Assembly (NCBI GenBank): GCA_000263395.1
Contig: AJXE01000003.1
Coordinates: forward strand, 186,001 to 250,000
Origin: Stutzerimonas stutzeri TS44
GTDB lineage: Bacteria; Pseudomonadota; Gammaproteobacteria; Pseudomonadales; Pseudomonadaceae
Direction: 5' to 3'
Length of the DNA: 64,000 nt
Part shown: positions 54,043 through 63,773 of the stretch, in pieces
How positions within the stretch are numbered: position 1 is the stretch's first letter
Layout of the letters: each line of letters begins with the position of its first letter
The notes under the pieces: model-generated
The model's input: the letters and a program-made list of their open reading frames with translations, nothing else
Database searches by the model: none
What the model was told of the DNA's origin: nothing
Program-made: the position numbers and the translations under genes

Positions 54043-55253
54043 CAGCCATCCACCCTTTGCGGAACCACTTTGGTCTTCTCGAGCCGGGTGTAGAACGGCA
54101 TCAGAACGAAGTATCCGAAGTAAATAACAGTACAGATCCGTGCCAGCAGCGTACGCTCAGGCGTCGGCGCCAGCACGCCCAGCACACCGAGGATGACAAA
54201 GGCAATACAGAACGCCAGCAGTGCGATCTTGCTCATCCAACCCTTGTACTTCATGGACTTGACCGGGCTGCGGTCGAGCCAGGGCAGCACGAATAGCACC
54301 GCAATGGATGCCCCCATCGCCACTACGCCCAGCAGCTTGTCCGGAACCGCGCGCAGAATCGCGTAGAACGGTGTGAAGTACCAGACAGGCGCGATATGCG
54401 CAGGTGTCTTGAATGCGTTGGCGACTTCGAAGTTGGGCTTCTCGAGGAAATAGCCGCCCATTTCAGGGAAGAAGAACACGATGGCGCAGAAAACGAACAG
54501 GAACACCACCACGCCGACGATGTCTTTGACGGTGTAGTACGGGTGGAACGGAATACCGTCCAGCGGCACGCCGTTTTCGTCCTTGGTCTTCTTGATGTCG
54601 ACGCCCATCGGGTTGTTCGAACCCACTTCGTGCAGAGCCAGGATATGCAGCACGACCAGACCCAGAATCACGATCGGCAGAGCAATCACATGCAGTGCGA
54701 AGAAACGGTTCAGCGTGATGCCAGAGATCAGGTAGTCGCCCCGGATCCACTGGGTCAGATCGTCACCGATGACCGGAATGGCACCGAACAGCGAAATGAT
54801 CACCTGGGCGCCCCAGTAGGACATCTGCCCCCAAGGCAGCAGGTAGCCCATGAAGGCCTCGGCCATCAGTGCCAGGTAGATCATCATGCCGAAGATCCAC
54901 ACCAGTTCGCGCGGCTTCTGGTACGAACCGTAGAGCAGGCCACGGAACATATGCAGATACACCACCACGAAGAACGCCGAAGCGCCGGTGGAGTGCAGGT
55001 AGCGGATGATCCAGCCGTACTCCACGTCGCGCATGATGTACTCGACGGACGCGAAGGCGCCTTCGGCCGAAGGCTCGAAGCTCATCGTCAGCCAGACGCC
55101 GGTCAGGATCTGGTTGACCAGCACCAACAGAGCCAGCGAACCAAAGAAGTAGAAGAAGTTGAAGTTCTTCGGCGCGTAATACTTGGACAGATGGTCTTCC
55201 CACATCTTCGTTGCGGGGAAGCGGGCATCGACCCATTCCATGAACTTGCTCAT
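54042..55253 (-). CDS. petB: Cytochrome b of the bc1 complex
   Basis: The 403-aa protein has eight predicted helices. The haem-bearing His pairs are in HSTGASAFFVVVYLHMFRG and HVIALPIVILGLVVLHILALHE. The quinol-oxidation site motif reads PVWY rather than the more common PEWY (segment APVWYFTPFYAILRAVP), as in many related gammaproteobacteria. petA stop and petB start share a base. Confidence 0.97.
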   Translation of the reverse strand: MSKFMEWVDARFPATKMWEDHLSKYYAPKNFNFFYFFGSLALLVLVNQILTGVWLTMSFEPSAEGAFASVEYIMRDVEYGWIIRYLHSTGASAFFVVVYLHMFRGLLYGSYQKPRELVWIFGMMIYLALMAEAFMGYLLPWGQMSYWGAQVIISLFGAIPVIGDDLTQWIRGDYLISGITLNRFFALHVIALPIVILGLVVLHILALHEVGSNNPMGVDIKKTKDENGVPLDGIPFHPYYTVKDIVGVVVFLFVFCAIVFFFPEMGGYFLEKPNFEVANAFKTPAHIAPVWYFTPFYAILRAVPDKLLGVVAMGASIAVLFVLPWLDRSPVKSMKYKGWMSKIALLAFCIAFVILGVLGVLAPTPERTLLARICTVIYFGYFVLMPFYTRLEKTKVVPQRVDG

Positions 55254-55846
55254 CAGGCTTTCTCCTGGTCCACGCCGATAATGATCACGCTATCGGTCTC
55301 GTACGAGTGCGGGGGCACCGGCAGGTTCAATGGAGCAGGCTGTGCCTTGTAGACACGCCCGGCCATGTCGTACTTGGAGCCGTGACAAGGACAGAAGTAG
55401 CCACCCAGCCAGTCGGCACCGAGGTCGGCCGCAGCCACTTCGGGACGGAAGGACGGCGCGCAACCCAGATGGGTACAGAGGCCAACGACCACCAGCAGTT
55501 CCGGCTTGATCGCGCGATTCTTCGGATCGACATAGGTCGGTTGCACCGACGCCTGGGATTCAGGGTCAGCCACCTGAGAAGCCAACTTCTCCAGGTTGCC
55601 GAGCACCTCCTCGGTGCGACGCACGATAAATACCGGCTGACCGCGCCATTCGGCGACCATCTGCTGCCCCGGTTCGATCTTGCCGACATTTACCCTCACC
55701 GGTGCACCGGCAGCCTTGGCCTTGGCACTCGGGAACCACGATCCCACAAACGGGACCGCGGCACCCACCGCTCCTGCAGCACCTACCACCGAAGTGGCGG
55801 CTACAAGGAAGCGACGCCGGCCAGCATTCACGCCGTCATTGCTCAT
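55253..55846 (-). CDS. petA: Rieske iron-sulfur protein of the bc1 complex
   Basis: The 197-aa protein has a twin-arginine-type N-terminus (GRRRFLVAATSVVGAAG) that doubles as the membrane anchor. The 2Fe-2S cluster binding motifs are CTHLGC at 124-129 and CPCHGS at 152-157. petABC is one operon; the 250-bp upstream gap contains its promoter, which I could not pin down. Confidence 0.97.
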   Translation of the reverse strand: MSNDGVNAGRRRFLVAATSVVGAAGAVGAAVPFVGSWFPSAKAKAAGAPVRVNVGKIEPGQQMVAEWRGQPVFIVRRTEEVLGNLEKLASQVADPESQASVQPTYVDPKNRAIKPELLVVVGLCTHLGCAPSFRPEVAAADLGADWLGGYFCPCHGSKYDMAGRVYKAQPAPLNLPVPPHSYETDSVIIIGVDQEKA

Positions 55847-56046
55847 TCAGTCGTCTCCCATCAGCTTCTTATGACCTGCTCGGAGGCAGGCATTTACTAC
55901 GTAAAATCGGGCCGCGAAAAATTCGCCAAATGGTAAAGAAAACCCCCCCATCTGACAAGGCAATAGCCTGACACAAATCAGCTGCAGCCCTGTAGGATCG
56001 CGGCTTCCGGCGCGTGACATGCTGTCGCAGCGAATATTTCGCCCAT

Positions 56047-56082
56047 AAAAAAACGCCCGGACCTTGCGGAGCCGGGCGTTTT
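56047..56082 (-). terminator. Terminator of rplM-rpsI
   Basis: On the minus strand AACGCCCGGCTCC-GCAA-GGTCCGGGCG is followed by T7; the A7/T4 on the other side make it weakly bidirectional. Confidence 0.92.
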
Positions 56083-56096
56083 CTCTGCCAAGCGAA

Positions 56097-56489
56097 TTAA
56101 CGCTTGGAGTACTGCGGACGCTTGCGCGCCTTGCGCAGACCGATCTTCTTGCGCTCCACTTCACGAGCATCGCGAGTCACGAAGCCAGCCTTGCGCAGCG
56201 GGCTGCGCAGGGTCTCGTCATAGGAGATCAGCGCGCGCGTGATGCCGTGGCGAATGGCGCCAGCCTGGCCAGTCACGCCGCCACCGAGAACGGTAACGTA
56301 CACATCGAACTTCGCGGCAGTGTCGGTCAGCTCCAGCGGCTGACGAACCACCATGCGCGCGGTTTCGCGACCGAAGAAGTTATCCAGCTCACGATTGTTG
56401 ATCGAGATCTTGCCAGTACCCGGACGCAGAAAAACGCGTGCGGTTGCAGTCTTGCGACGGCCAGTGCCGTAATTTTGAGTCGCCGACAT
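56097..56489 (-). CDS. rpsI: Ribosomal protein S9
   Basis: The 130-aa protein has the family start [19 protein letters not shown] and the C-terminal tail [17 protein letters not shown], whose last residues reach the P-site tRNA. It follows rplM by 14 bp. Confidence 0.98.
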   Translation of the reverse strand: MSATQNYGTGRRKTATARVFLRPGTGKISINNRELDNFFGRETARMVVRQPLELTDTAAKFDVYVTVLGGGVTGQAGAIRHGITRALISYDETLRSPLRKAGFVTRDAREVERKKIGLRKARKRPQYSKR

Positions 56490-56503
56490 AATGAACTATT
56501 CCG

Positions 56504-56932
56504 TTAAATCTTCAGTTCTTGGGGCTGCTGAGCAGTGTGCGGGTGGTTGGCACCCTTGTACACCTTCAGCTTACGATACATGTCGCGACCCAGCGGGTTC
56601 TTCGGCAGCATGCCTTTTACCGCAGTCTCGATCACGCGCTCGGGCGCCTTGGCGATCAGCTTCTCGAAGTTGATCGACTTGATGCCACCCGGGAAGCCGG
56701 AGTGGGAGTAGTACATCTTGTCGGAAGTCTTGGCACCGGTAACACGTACCTGCTCAGCATTGATCACGACGATGTAGTCGCCGGTATCGACGTGCGGAGT
56801 GTATTCCGGCTTGTGCTTGCCACGCAGGCGGCTGGCGATTTCGGTTGCCAGACGACCCAGGGTCTGGCCGGCAGCGTCGACGACGAACCAGTCGCGCTTG
56901 ACGGTTTCCGGTTTAGCAGTAAAAGTCTTCAT
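56504..56932 (-). CDS. rplM: Ribosomal protein L13
   Basis: The 142-aa protein has the standard length and the motifs [20 protein letters not shown] and [19 protein letters not shown]. First gene of the two-gene unit; in E. coli L13 represses its own operon. Confidence 0.98.
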   Translation of the reverse strand: MKTFTAKPETVKRDWFVVDAAGQTLGRLATEIASRLRGKHKPEYTPHVDTGDYIVVINAEQVRVTGAKTSDKMYYSHSGFPGGIKSINFEKLIAKAPERVIETAVKGMLPKNPLGRDMYRKLKVYKGANHPHTAQQPQELKI

Positions 56933-56973
56933 TCGTTATAGCCTCAGGGGCCGCCCTGAAAATAAGACGGCGA

Positions 56974-57002
56974 ATCTTACTGAATGGTGCTCGCCCTGGC
57001 AA
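56974..57002 (-). promoter_or_regulatory. Sigma70 promoter of rplM-rpsI
   Basis: The minus strand reads TTGCCA, 17 bp, TAAGAT, 41 bp before the ATG. Confidence 0.78.
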
Positions 57003-57071
57003 GACCAGGACAGCCGGAAACAGACGCTATCGGGGGCTCGGGTCAGCGCGTCCGCTACGGCGGTATTTCGG

Positions 57072-57120
57072 CAGGCTAGGCATCCCCTGCCTTGTTTGCG
57101 CCGCCAGGCTAGGCATCCCC
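57072..57120. repeat. 16-bp direct repeat, two copies
   Basis: CAGGCTAGGCATCCCC occurs at 57072-57087 and 57105-57120, in the 410-bp gap between rplM and the ECF-permease gene. The rest of that gap (about 57121-57342) shows no gene; its meaning is unknown. Confidence 0.6.
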
Positions 57121-57342
57121 GGCGACAGGCTGCGGAATTATCCTGATTGCCGGAGAAATAGCAACCGCCTTTTGCCCCGCCAGCCACCGACGAACTCCTT
57201 GCAGCACCATGATGCTCGGAAACATCACCCCGTGCCGTCGTGTCAGCGCCCGACATGAGCGCCCCATGACACCTGCGCCGCCTTGCCGCTAAGCTGCGCG
57301 CTCGTCGAACAGATACACACCAACCACCGAGGATTGCCGTCA

Positions 57343-58026
57343 ATGATCGCCGCCCACCTCCTCGCGCCGACCAGCCTTCTCGCAGGCTGGCTGGTCTATG
57401 CACTCGCCCTGCTCTGGGCTGCCTGGCGCGCGCCATGGGTCGAACTGTTCAGTGACACAAGGCGCCAGCACCTGCTGTTTGGCGCGATGCTGGCGATCTT
57501 CCTGCTCTGGCTGGTACGGCGCGACTTCGATGCAGGACTGTCTTTTCATTTCATCGGACTGACCGCCGTTACGCTTCTGCTGGATTGGCCGCTGGCCATC
57601 CTCGCCGCCTTCAGCGCCCAGCTCGGCCTGACCCTGACCGGTCACCAGCATCTGATCGCACTGGGTATGAACGGCGTGCTGCTGGTGCTCATCCCCGTGC
57701 TGATAACCGTAATCTGCGCGCGCCTGGTCGAACGGGCACAACCGCGCAACCTGTTCGTTTTTATCTTCTTTTCCGGATTCTTCCCGGCCGCACTGGCCGC
57801 GATGCTCTGCATGCTGGCCTCGCTGGGCATACTGTTGATGGACGGCCGATTCCCCATGCCTCCCTGGCTGGAGGACTTCGCAGGCTACCTCTGGCTGGTG
57901 ATGTTTCCGGAAGCCTTCATCAACGGTACCGCCGTCACGGCACTGGTGGTGTTCTATCCGGACTGGCTGGAAAGCTTCAACCGCAGCCGCTACCTGCAAG
58001 CGCCCTGGAAGGACGAAGAACGCTAG
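57343..58026 (+). CDS. Energy-coupling-factor-type permease (CbiM-like) membrane protein
   Basis: The 227-aa protein starts at the ATG at 57343 (GAGG upstream). It has about six helices (from MIAAHLLAPTSLLAGWLVYAL on) and the conserved HQHLIALGMNGVLLVLIPV and MFPEAFINGTAVTALVVFYPDWL segments, which place it in the CbiM-related 'energy-coupling factor ABC transporter permease' family. No ATPase gene adjoins, so it may act alone; substrate (metal ions?) unknown. Confidence 0.82.
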   Translation: MIAAHLLAPTSLLAGWLVYALALLWAAWRAPWVELFSDTRRQHLLFGAMLAIFLLWLVRRDFDAGLSFHFIGLTAVTLLLDWPLAILAAFSAQLGLTLTGHQHLIALGMNGVLLVLIPVLITVICARLVERAQPRNLFVFIFFSGFFPAALAAMLCMLASLGILLMDGRFPMPPWLEDFAGYLWLVMFPEAFINGTAVTALVVFYPDWLESFNRSRYLQAPWKDEER

Positions 58027-58050
58027 CCTGACGCCCAACTCCGGAGCGGA

Positions 58051-58242
58051 TCAATGCTCGCGTGGCGGCAGATCAGTGGAGAACAGTTCGTCTTCCAGCC
58101 CATCACCGGGGATCGCATGCTCCTCAGCGGCCCACGCCCCCAGGTCGATCAGCTTGCAGCGCTCGCAACAGAACGGCCGGTGCGGACTCTGCGCCCCCCA
58201 CTCCACCGGCGCCCCACAGGTAGGACATACAACGACGGTCAC
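58051..58242 (-). CDS. yacG: DNA gyrase inhibitor YacG
   Basis: The 63-aa zinc protein has CPTC (8-11) and CCERC (about 28-32) and the IDLGAW segment. It binds GyrB and blocks DNA binding. It overlaps coaE by 4 bp and shares its transcription unit, as in other gammaproteobacteria. Confidence 0.94.
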   Translation of the reverse strand: MTVVVCPTCGAPVEWGAQSPHRPFCCERCKLIDLGAWAAEEHAIPGDGLEDELFSTDLPPREH

Positions 58243-58844
58243 TGCCGACCTCCTCGCAACGTCAGATAGAAATGATGCAAACGCTCGACCTCCGCCTGCA
58301 GCCAGGCCAGGTCGCGATCGTTCAGCAATACATCGTCGGCATGGCGCAAACGCTCCTCGCGCGAAGCCTGCACCTTGAGGATAGCCCGGACCTGCTCTTC
58401 GCTGGTCCGGTCCCGCCCTACGGTGCGCTCGACCTGCAGAGCCTCCGGCACATCCACCACCAGCACGCGATCGACCTGCCGGTACTGTCCGGACTCCACC
58501 AGCAGCGGCGAGACCATGATCGCGTAAGGCGACCCGGCCCTGGCCAGGTGCGCGGCAACCTCGGCGCGAATCAACGGATGCAACAGTTGCTCGAGCCAGA
58601 GGCGTGCCTCCGGATCATGGAAGATCTTTTCGCGCAGGGCCGCCCGATCTAAAGCGCCCTCGTGCAGCACGCCCTCGCCAAAATGTTCGACGATCCGCTG
58701 CAACGCCGGACGCCCGGGCTCCACCACCCAGCGCGCCGCCTGATCGGCATCCACCACATGTATACCGAGGCTGGCGAAATGATTGGCCACCGCGCTCTTG
58801 CCGCTGCCGATACCGCCGGTCAAGCCGAGAATCCAGGGCTTCAT
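58239..58844 (-). CDS. coaE: Dephospho-CoA kinase
   Basis: The 201-aa enzyme starts at the ATG at 58844 ([17 protein letters not shown]), which puts the P-loop at 8-17; the in-frame extension upstream is not family-like. It phosphorylates dephospho-CoA, the last step of CoA synthesis. It sits between pilD and yacG, the classic Pseudomonas pilBCD-coaE-yacG order. Confidence 0.96.
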   Translation of the reverse strand: MKPWILGLTGGIGSGKSAVANHFASLGIHVVDADQAARWVVEPGRPALQRIVEHFGEGVLHEGALDRAALREKIFHDPEARLWLEQLLHPLIRAEVAAHLARAGSPYAIMVSPLLVESGQYRQVDRVLVVDVPEALQVERTVGRDRTSEEQVRAILKVQASREERLRHADDVLLNDRDLAWLQAEVERLHHFYLTLRGGRQ

Positions 58845-58953
58845 CAGCCGCACCCACGTAATGTCCAATGGACGCGCAGTAGTACTCACTCGCCGCGTCG
58901 AACGCAAGCCGAAGAGATCAGCCGCGCCCCGCTCCGATCACGGGCGAGCCGCC

Positions 58954-59823
58954 TCAGATACGCGCGAACTGCAGGTAACTGCGCGTGATGGAATCCCCCC
59001 AGAGCAAGGCGATCCATCCGGCGATCGCCAGGTAAGGCCCGAAGGGAATCGGCGTACCCTGCGCGGCACTGCGCATGCGTAGCAGGATGCTGCCGAGCAC
59101 CGCCCCCACCAGCGAGGACAGCAGGATGGTGAGCGGCAACACCTGCCAGCCGCCCCATGCACCGATCATCGCAAGCAGCTTGAAGTCGCCATAACCCATG
59201 CCCTCCTTGCCAGTCACCAGCTTGAACAGCCAGTAAACCGACCACAGGCTCAGGTAGCCGGCGACCGCGCCCCACAAGGCGTCCGCCAGCGGCACGAAAA
59301 GCTCGCCACTGTTGACGATCAGTCCCAGCCAAAGCAGCGGCAGCACCAGCGAATCCGGCAGCAACTGGTGATCCGCATCGATCAGGCTCATCGCCAGCAG
59401 CCCCCAGGTCAGCAACAGCATGGCGCCCGCCTGCCAGGAGAAACCGAAGTGCCAGGCCACATAGCCCGAAAGCAGTCCGCAGGCCAGCTCCACCAGCGGA
59501 TAACGCACAGAGATGGGAGCCTTGCACGACGAACATTTGCCGCGCAGCGCCAACCAGCTCAGCAGCGGGATGTTCTCCCACGACCGAATCGCATGTGCAC
59601 AATGCGGACACCGCGATTGCGGCAGAAACAGGTTGAACGCCGCCCCGTCCGGCTCGGCCGGCAGCGCCAGGAACTCCCGCGCCTGCGCCTGCCACTCGCG
59701 CTGCATCATGATCGGCAGGCGATGGATGACGACATTGAGAAAGCTGCCCACCAACAGGCCCAGCAGCCCCGCACACAAAACAAAGGCCAGCGCATGGCTG
59801 GCCAGGAAATCAAGCAGCATCAT
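58954..59823 (-). CDS. pilD: Prepilin peptidase / methyltransferase
   Basis: The 289-aa inner-membrane aspartyl protease cleaves the leader of type IV prepilins and type II secretion pseudopilins and N-methylates the new Phe1. The N-terminal domain carries the tetracysteine zinc site (Cys72, 75, 97, 100). The catalytic Asp residues are in SLIDADHQLLPD and the GMGYGDFKLLAMIGAW (GxGD) motif. It starts 3 bp after pilC. Confidence 0.96.
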   Translation of the reverse strand: MMLLDFLASHALAFVLCAGLLGLLVGSFLNVVIHRLPIMMQREWQAQAREFLALPAEPDGAAFNLFLPQSRCPHCAHAIRSWENIPLLSWLALRGKCSSCKAPISVRYPLVELACGLLSGYVAWHFGFSWQAGAMLLLTWGLLAMSLIDADHQLLPDSLVLPLLWLGLIVNSGELFVPLADALWGAVAGYLSLWSVYWLFKLVTGKEGMGYGDFKLLAMIGAWGGWQVLPLTILLSSLVGAVLGSILLRMRSAAQGTPIPFGPYLAIAGWIALLWGDSITRSYLQFARI

Positions 59824-59826
59824 GAG

Positions 59827-61044
59827 TCAGACCACTGCTCCCAGCTGGAAGATCGGCAGGTACATGGCAATGATCAACCCACCCACCAGCACACCCAGAA
59901 CCGCCATGATCATAGGCTCCATCAGGCTGGTCAGGCTGTCGACCATGTTGTCCACCTCGTCCTCATAGAAGGTGGCCACCTTGCCCAGCATCTCGTCGAG
60001 CGAGCCGGACTCCTCACCGATCGCAGTCATCTGCACCGCCATCGAAGGAAAGGTGCCGGTCGTGCGCATCGAGAAGTTCAGCTGCATGCCGGTGGAGACG
60101 TCATTCTTGACCTTCATCGTCGCATTGCGGAACACCACGTTCCCCGTCGCGCCCGCCACCGAATCCAGCGCATCGACGAGCGGTACGCCGGCGGCGAAGG
60201 TCGTCGACAACGTACGGGCGAAACGGGCAACGGCGGACTTGTAGAGGATGTCACCCACGATCGGCACCTTCAGCAGCACGCGATCGAACCAGTTACGAAA
60301 CTTCTCGGAGCGCCGGTGCGCCTGCTTGAAGGCAAAGGCCGCGGCAATCAGGCCCACCAGCACGATGAACCACCATTCCTGTAAGGCTTCCGAGAGCCCA
60401 ATCACCATCAGCGTGAATGCCGGCAGCTCGGCGCCGAAGTTGGCAAACACCTCCTGGAACTGCGGCACCACCTTGATCAACAGGATCGCCGAAACGATGA
60501 TCGCCACCACCACCACCGCGATCGGATAATTCATCGCCTTCTTGATCTTGGCCTTCAGCGCCTCGGTCTTTTCCTTGTAGGTCGCCACACGATCGAGCAA
60601 CGTCTCCAGCGAGCCGGACTGCTCGCCGGAATCCACCAGGTTGCAATACAGATCATCGAAATATTGCGGTTTCTTGCGCAGCGAAGCCGCAAAACTGTTG
60701 CCTGCGGCAACTTCCTGCTTCAACTCATCCACCAGCTTGCGCATGTTGGGATTGTCGAAACCCTCACCGATGATGTCGAACGACTGCAGCAGCGGAACCC
60801 CTGCCTTCATCATGGTCGCCATCTGCCGCGTGAACAGCGCGATGTCCAGCGGCTTGATCTTCTTGCCGGCACCGAACAGCGACACCGACTTCTTGCGCAC
60901 CTTCTGCGGGTTGATGCCCTGCTTGCGCAGTTGCGCCTTGACCAGCGCCGGGCTGACCCCGTTCAGTTCACCCTTGATCTTCGCGCCCTTGCGGTCGGTT
61001 CCTTCCCAGGTGAAGACACTGGTTTTTATCGCTTTCTGCGCCAT
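59827..61044 (-). CDS. pilC: Type IV pilus platform protein PilC
   Basis: The 405-aa inner-membrane protein has two GspF/PilC cytoplasmic domains (about 75-195 and 280-395) separated by membrane helices. It couples PilB-driven assembly to the pilin pool. One base separates it from pilB. The family segments ALFTRQMATMMKAGVPLLQSF and LARTLSTTFAAGVPLVDALD-like RFARTLSTTFAAGVPLVDAL are visible. Confidence 0.96.
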   Translation of the reverse strand: MAQKAIKTSVFTWEGTDRKGAKIKGELNGVSPALVKAQLRKQGINPQKVRKKSVSLFGAGKKIKPLDIALFTRQMATMMKAGVPLLQSFDIIGEGFDNPNMRKLVDELKQEVAAGNSFAASLRKKPQYFDDLYCNLVDSGEQSGSLETLLDRVATYKEKTEALKAKIKKAMNYPIAVVVVAIIVSAILLIKVVPQFQEVFANFGAELPAFTLMVIGLSEALQEWWFIVLVGLIAAAFAFKQAHRRSEKFRNWFDRVLLKVPIVGDILYKSAVARFARTLSTTFAAGVPLVDALDSVAGATGNVVFRNATMKVKNDVSTGMQLNFSMRTTGTFPSMAVQMTAIGEESGSLDEMLGKVATFYEDEVDNMVDSLTSLMEPMIMAVLGVLVGGLIIAMYLPIFQLGAVV

Positions 61045-61045
61045 G

Positions 61046-62749
61046 TTAGTCCTTGGTCACCCGGTTGACTTCTTCCAGACTGGTAACGCCCTGCATGGCC
61101 TTCGCAAGTGCCGAAGTTCGCAGATCATTGAAACCGTCTTTACGCATCTGGGTGGCGATATCGATTGAATTACCGTCTTCCATGATAATGCGCTGCAATG
61201 CGGGCGTGATTTTAACCACTTCATAAATACCGACACGTCCCTTGTACCCGCCCTTGCAGTTGTCGCAGCCCACCGGCGCATAAATCCTGAACGTACCGAG
61301 CTGGTCAGCGGGAAAACCTTCGTCCAGCAGGGTCTCGCGCGGCACGTCGATTTCCTTCTTGCAGCCCGGACAGAGCTTGCGTGCCAGGCGCTGGGCGATG
61401 ATCAGGTTCACCGACGTGGCGATATTGAACGCCGGCACCCCCATGTTGCGCAGACGCGTCAGCGTCTCGGCAGCGCTGTTGGTATGCAGCGTCGACATCA
61501 CCATGTGCCCGGTCTGCGCCGCCTTGATGGCGATCTCGGCGGTTTCCAGGTCGCGGATCTCGCCGACCATGATGATGTCCGGGTCCTGGCGCAGGAACGC
61601 GCGCAACGCCTGTGCGAAATCCATGCCCTGGCGCGGATTGACGTTGACCTGGTTGATCCCCTCCAGGTTGATCTCCACCGGGTCTTCGGCCGTCGAGATG
61701 TTCACATCGATGGTGTTGAGGATGTTCAGGCCGGTATACAGCGAAACCGTCTTGCCGGAACCGGTCGGCCCGGTCACCAGGATCATGCCCTGCGGCTGGC
61801 GCAAGGCATTCATGTACAGCTCCTTCTGCGCCTCCTCGTAACCCAGCGCATCGATACCCATCTGCGCACTGGAGGGGTCGAGAATCCGCATCACGATCTT
61901 CTCGCCCCACAGCGTCGGCAGCGTGTTGACGCGAAAGTCGATGGCCTTGGTCTTGGAAATCTTCATCTTGATGCGGCCGTCCTGCGGCTTGCGGCGCTCG
62001 GAGATATCCAGCCCGGCCATCACCTTGAGACGTGCCGAGATGCGCGGCGCGAGCTGGATGGGCGGCCGCGCCACCTCGTGCAGGATGCCATCGGTACGCA
62101 ACCGTACCCGGTAGGCCTTCTCGTAGGGCTCGAAATGCAGGTCGGACGAACCGCCGCGAATCGCATCGAGCAGCATCTTGTTGACGAAGCGCACCACCGG
62201 CGCATCGTCGGCGGCCTCGCCCGCCTCGTCGCCCTTGGCGTCATCGGCGACGGTTTCGACATCGACGCTGTCCAAGTCGATGTCGCCCAGCTCTTCCAGC
62301 CCGGTCGCATCGCTTTCGTAGAACTTTTCCAGTGCCTGGCCGAGCTTGTCATCTTCGACCAGGATGGCCTCGATGTGCAGCCCAGTGCTGAACTGGACGT
62401 CGGTAACGGCCTGATGGTTGGCCGGGTCCGATACCGCGACATAGAGCTTATTGCCACGCCGGGCCAGCGGCAGCAGCCGATGCTGGCGCGCCAGTTTCTC
62501 GCTGACCAGCTCCTTCGGCATGGTTTCCTTGTCCACCGCCGACAGATCCAGTAGCGCGACACCAAACTGCTCGGACGCCAGCTCGGCCACCACGCGCCCC
62601 TTCGCCAGCTTGTTCTGCACCACATAGCTGACCAGCGAGGCCTTGCTACGCAGCGCCTGCACCTGGGCCTGCTGGGCGGTCTTTTCATCCAGCACGCCGG
62701 CCAGCACCATCTGCCGGGCCAGGCCCGTAAGGGAAATATTGTCGCTCAT
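61046..62749 (-). CDS. pilB: Type IV pilus assembly ATPase PilB
   Basis: The 567-aa hexameric ATPase starts at the ATG at 62749 (MSDNISLTGLARQM). It has an N-terminal MshE-type c-di-GMP-binding domain (about 5-140), Walker A GPTGSGKT at 327-334, and a zinc tetracysteine (CPGC and CDNC, about 460-510). It powers pilus extension. It is divergent from pilA over a 321-bp gap. Confidence 0.96.
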   Translation of the reverse strand: MSDNISLTGLARQMVLAGVLDEKTAQQAQVQALRSKASLVSYVVQNKLAKGRVVAELASEQFGVALLDLSAVDKETMPKELVSEKLARQHRLLPLARRGNKLYVAVSDPANHQAVTDVQFSTGLHIEAILVEDDKLGQALEKFYESDATGLEELGDIDLDSVDVETVADDAKGDEAGEAADDAPVVRFVNKMLLDAIRGGSSDLHFEPYEKAYRVRLRTDGILHEVARPPIQLAPRISARLKVMAGLDISERRKPQDGRIKMKISKTKAIDFRVNTLPTLWGEKIVMRILDPSSAQMGIDALGYEEAQKELYMNALRQPQGMILVTGPTGSGKTVSLYTGLNILNTIDVNISTAEDPVEINLEGINQVNVNPRQGMDFAQALRAFLRQDPDIIMVGEIRDLETAEIAIKAAQTGHMVMSTLHTNSAAETLTRLRNMGVPAFNIATSVNLIIAQRLARKLCPGCKKEIDVPRETLLDEGFPADQLGTFRIYAPVGCDNCKGGYKGRVGIYEVVKITPALQRIIMEDGNSIDIATQMRKDGFNDLRTSALAKAMQGVTSLEEVNRVTKD

Positions 62750-63070
62750 GGCGGCCTCGCGTCGAATCGTGCCCGCCTTATAGCGCAGAAGACGGTAGCT
62801 GCAAACCGGCCCCACGATAGGTGACGCTGTTGGTCACATATCGCCCGCAAAGAATCCAGTCGAGGCCCGTGATCGGCGCAAAACTCGCTCACTAGACCGG
62901 AGCGGCTGATGCAGAACGCCCGGCAATCCGGCGCAGCCTTCAGCGGCAGCCGCCATTAATTGCGGCGCATCACATTATCGAGCTCTGCGCGCCGGCCCGC
63001 CGCGAACTGGCATGCCAACTGCTTTATCTCCGTCAGGCTCAACGCCTTTTAACACTCAACGGAGATTCAC
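62750..63070. other. Divergent pilB-pilA intergenic region
   Basis: The gap holds the sigma54 promoter of pilA, an inverted repeat GTGAC-N7-GTCAC at 62821-62837 that might bind an activator such as PilR (its distance of about 190 bp fits an enhancer site), and a stem GCCGC/GCGGC near 62955. No gene is present. Confidence 0.5.
63007..63024 (+). promoter_or_regulatory. Sigma54 (RpoN) promoter of pilA
   Basis: CTGGCATGCCAACTGCTT matches the -24/-12 consensus with the GG and GC doublets 12 bp apart. It lies about 47 bp before the pilA start; PilS-PilR control is expected from P. aeruginosa. Confidence 0.85.
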
Positions 63071-63574
63071 ATGAAAGCGCAGATGCAGAAGGGTTTTACC
63101 CTGATTGAATTGATGATCGTGGTGGCGATCATTGGTATTTTGGCGGCGGTGGCGTTGCCGGCTTATCAAGATTACACCGTGCGCGCTCGCGTTTCCGAAG
63201 CACTAGTAGCCGCATCAACTGCCAAGTTGAACGTGGCAGACGTTCTTTCGAGTGGCAACCCTACTGGTTTGGCTGCTGGTTACGGCTTGGGCTGGACTGC
63301 ACCTAATGCTTCTGCAAACGTTACAAGCATTGCACTAGATGCAGCTACTGGTGGTATTACTGTAACCACGACTGCGGCTGCAGGTGGCGGCACGATTGGC
63401 CTTAACCCTTACACCGGCCCTGTTGGTACTGAGGTGGCCCTCCCAACGGGAACTGCAGCCTTTACTCCTCCGACCGACTCTCTGAAGTGGAGCTGCAAGG
63501 TAGCTGGTTCAACCAAATTCGGTGCAATCACTGGCACGCTGCTATCCAAATATGCACCTTCCGAGTGCCGCTAA
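63071..63574 (+). CDS. pilA: Type IV major pilin PilA
   Basis: The 167-aa prepilin has a short leader MKAQMQKG cut by PilD before Phe, then [31 protein letters not shown] N-terminal helix with Glu5, a variable beta region and a C-terminal disulfide loop (WSCK...PSECR). Codon use and base composition shift towards A/T after the conserved helix (from about 63200), unlike all its neighbours, which points to exchange of the variable part. Pilus function: adhesion, twitching, DNA uptake. Confidence 0.95.
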   Translation: MKAQMQKGFTLIELMIVVAIIGILAAVALPAYQDYTVRARVSEALVAASTAKLNVADVLSSGNPTGLAAGYGLGWTAPNASANVTSIALDAATGGITVTTTAAAGGGTIGLNPYTGPVGTEVALPTGTAAFTPPTDSLKWSCKVAGSTKFGAITGTLLSKYAPSECR

Positions 63575-63644
63575 TATTGCGCTCTGCCTTATAGCCCTGT
63601 AGGGAGGGTGAAACCCGCGCGGTTACACACCGCCTGATCGGCTA

Positions 63645-63682
63645 CACAAAACCCCGCCCTTTAATAGGCGGGGTTTTGTTTT
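63645..63682 (+). terminator. Terminator of pilA
   Basis: ACAAAACCCCGCC...GGCGGGGTTTTGTTTTT forms a strong stem with T5 at the end, about 70 nt past the stop. Confidence 0.92.
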
Positions 63683-63773
63683 TACGGCCCTATCAATCCT
63701 GCCCAGCCTTGCCCGGCGGGGCTGCATTGACCTACCCCCCTCTTCACTCTCTGCGATTTCTGGGAGCTCTACC

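Noticed and set aside
54042-55253. PVWY in place of PEWY in cytochrome b as a defect
   Set aside because: As I recall, this variant is common in bc1 cytochrome b of related proteobacteria, and the rest of the protein is intact.
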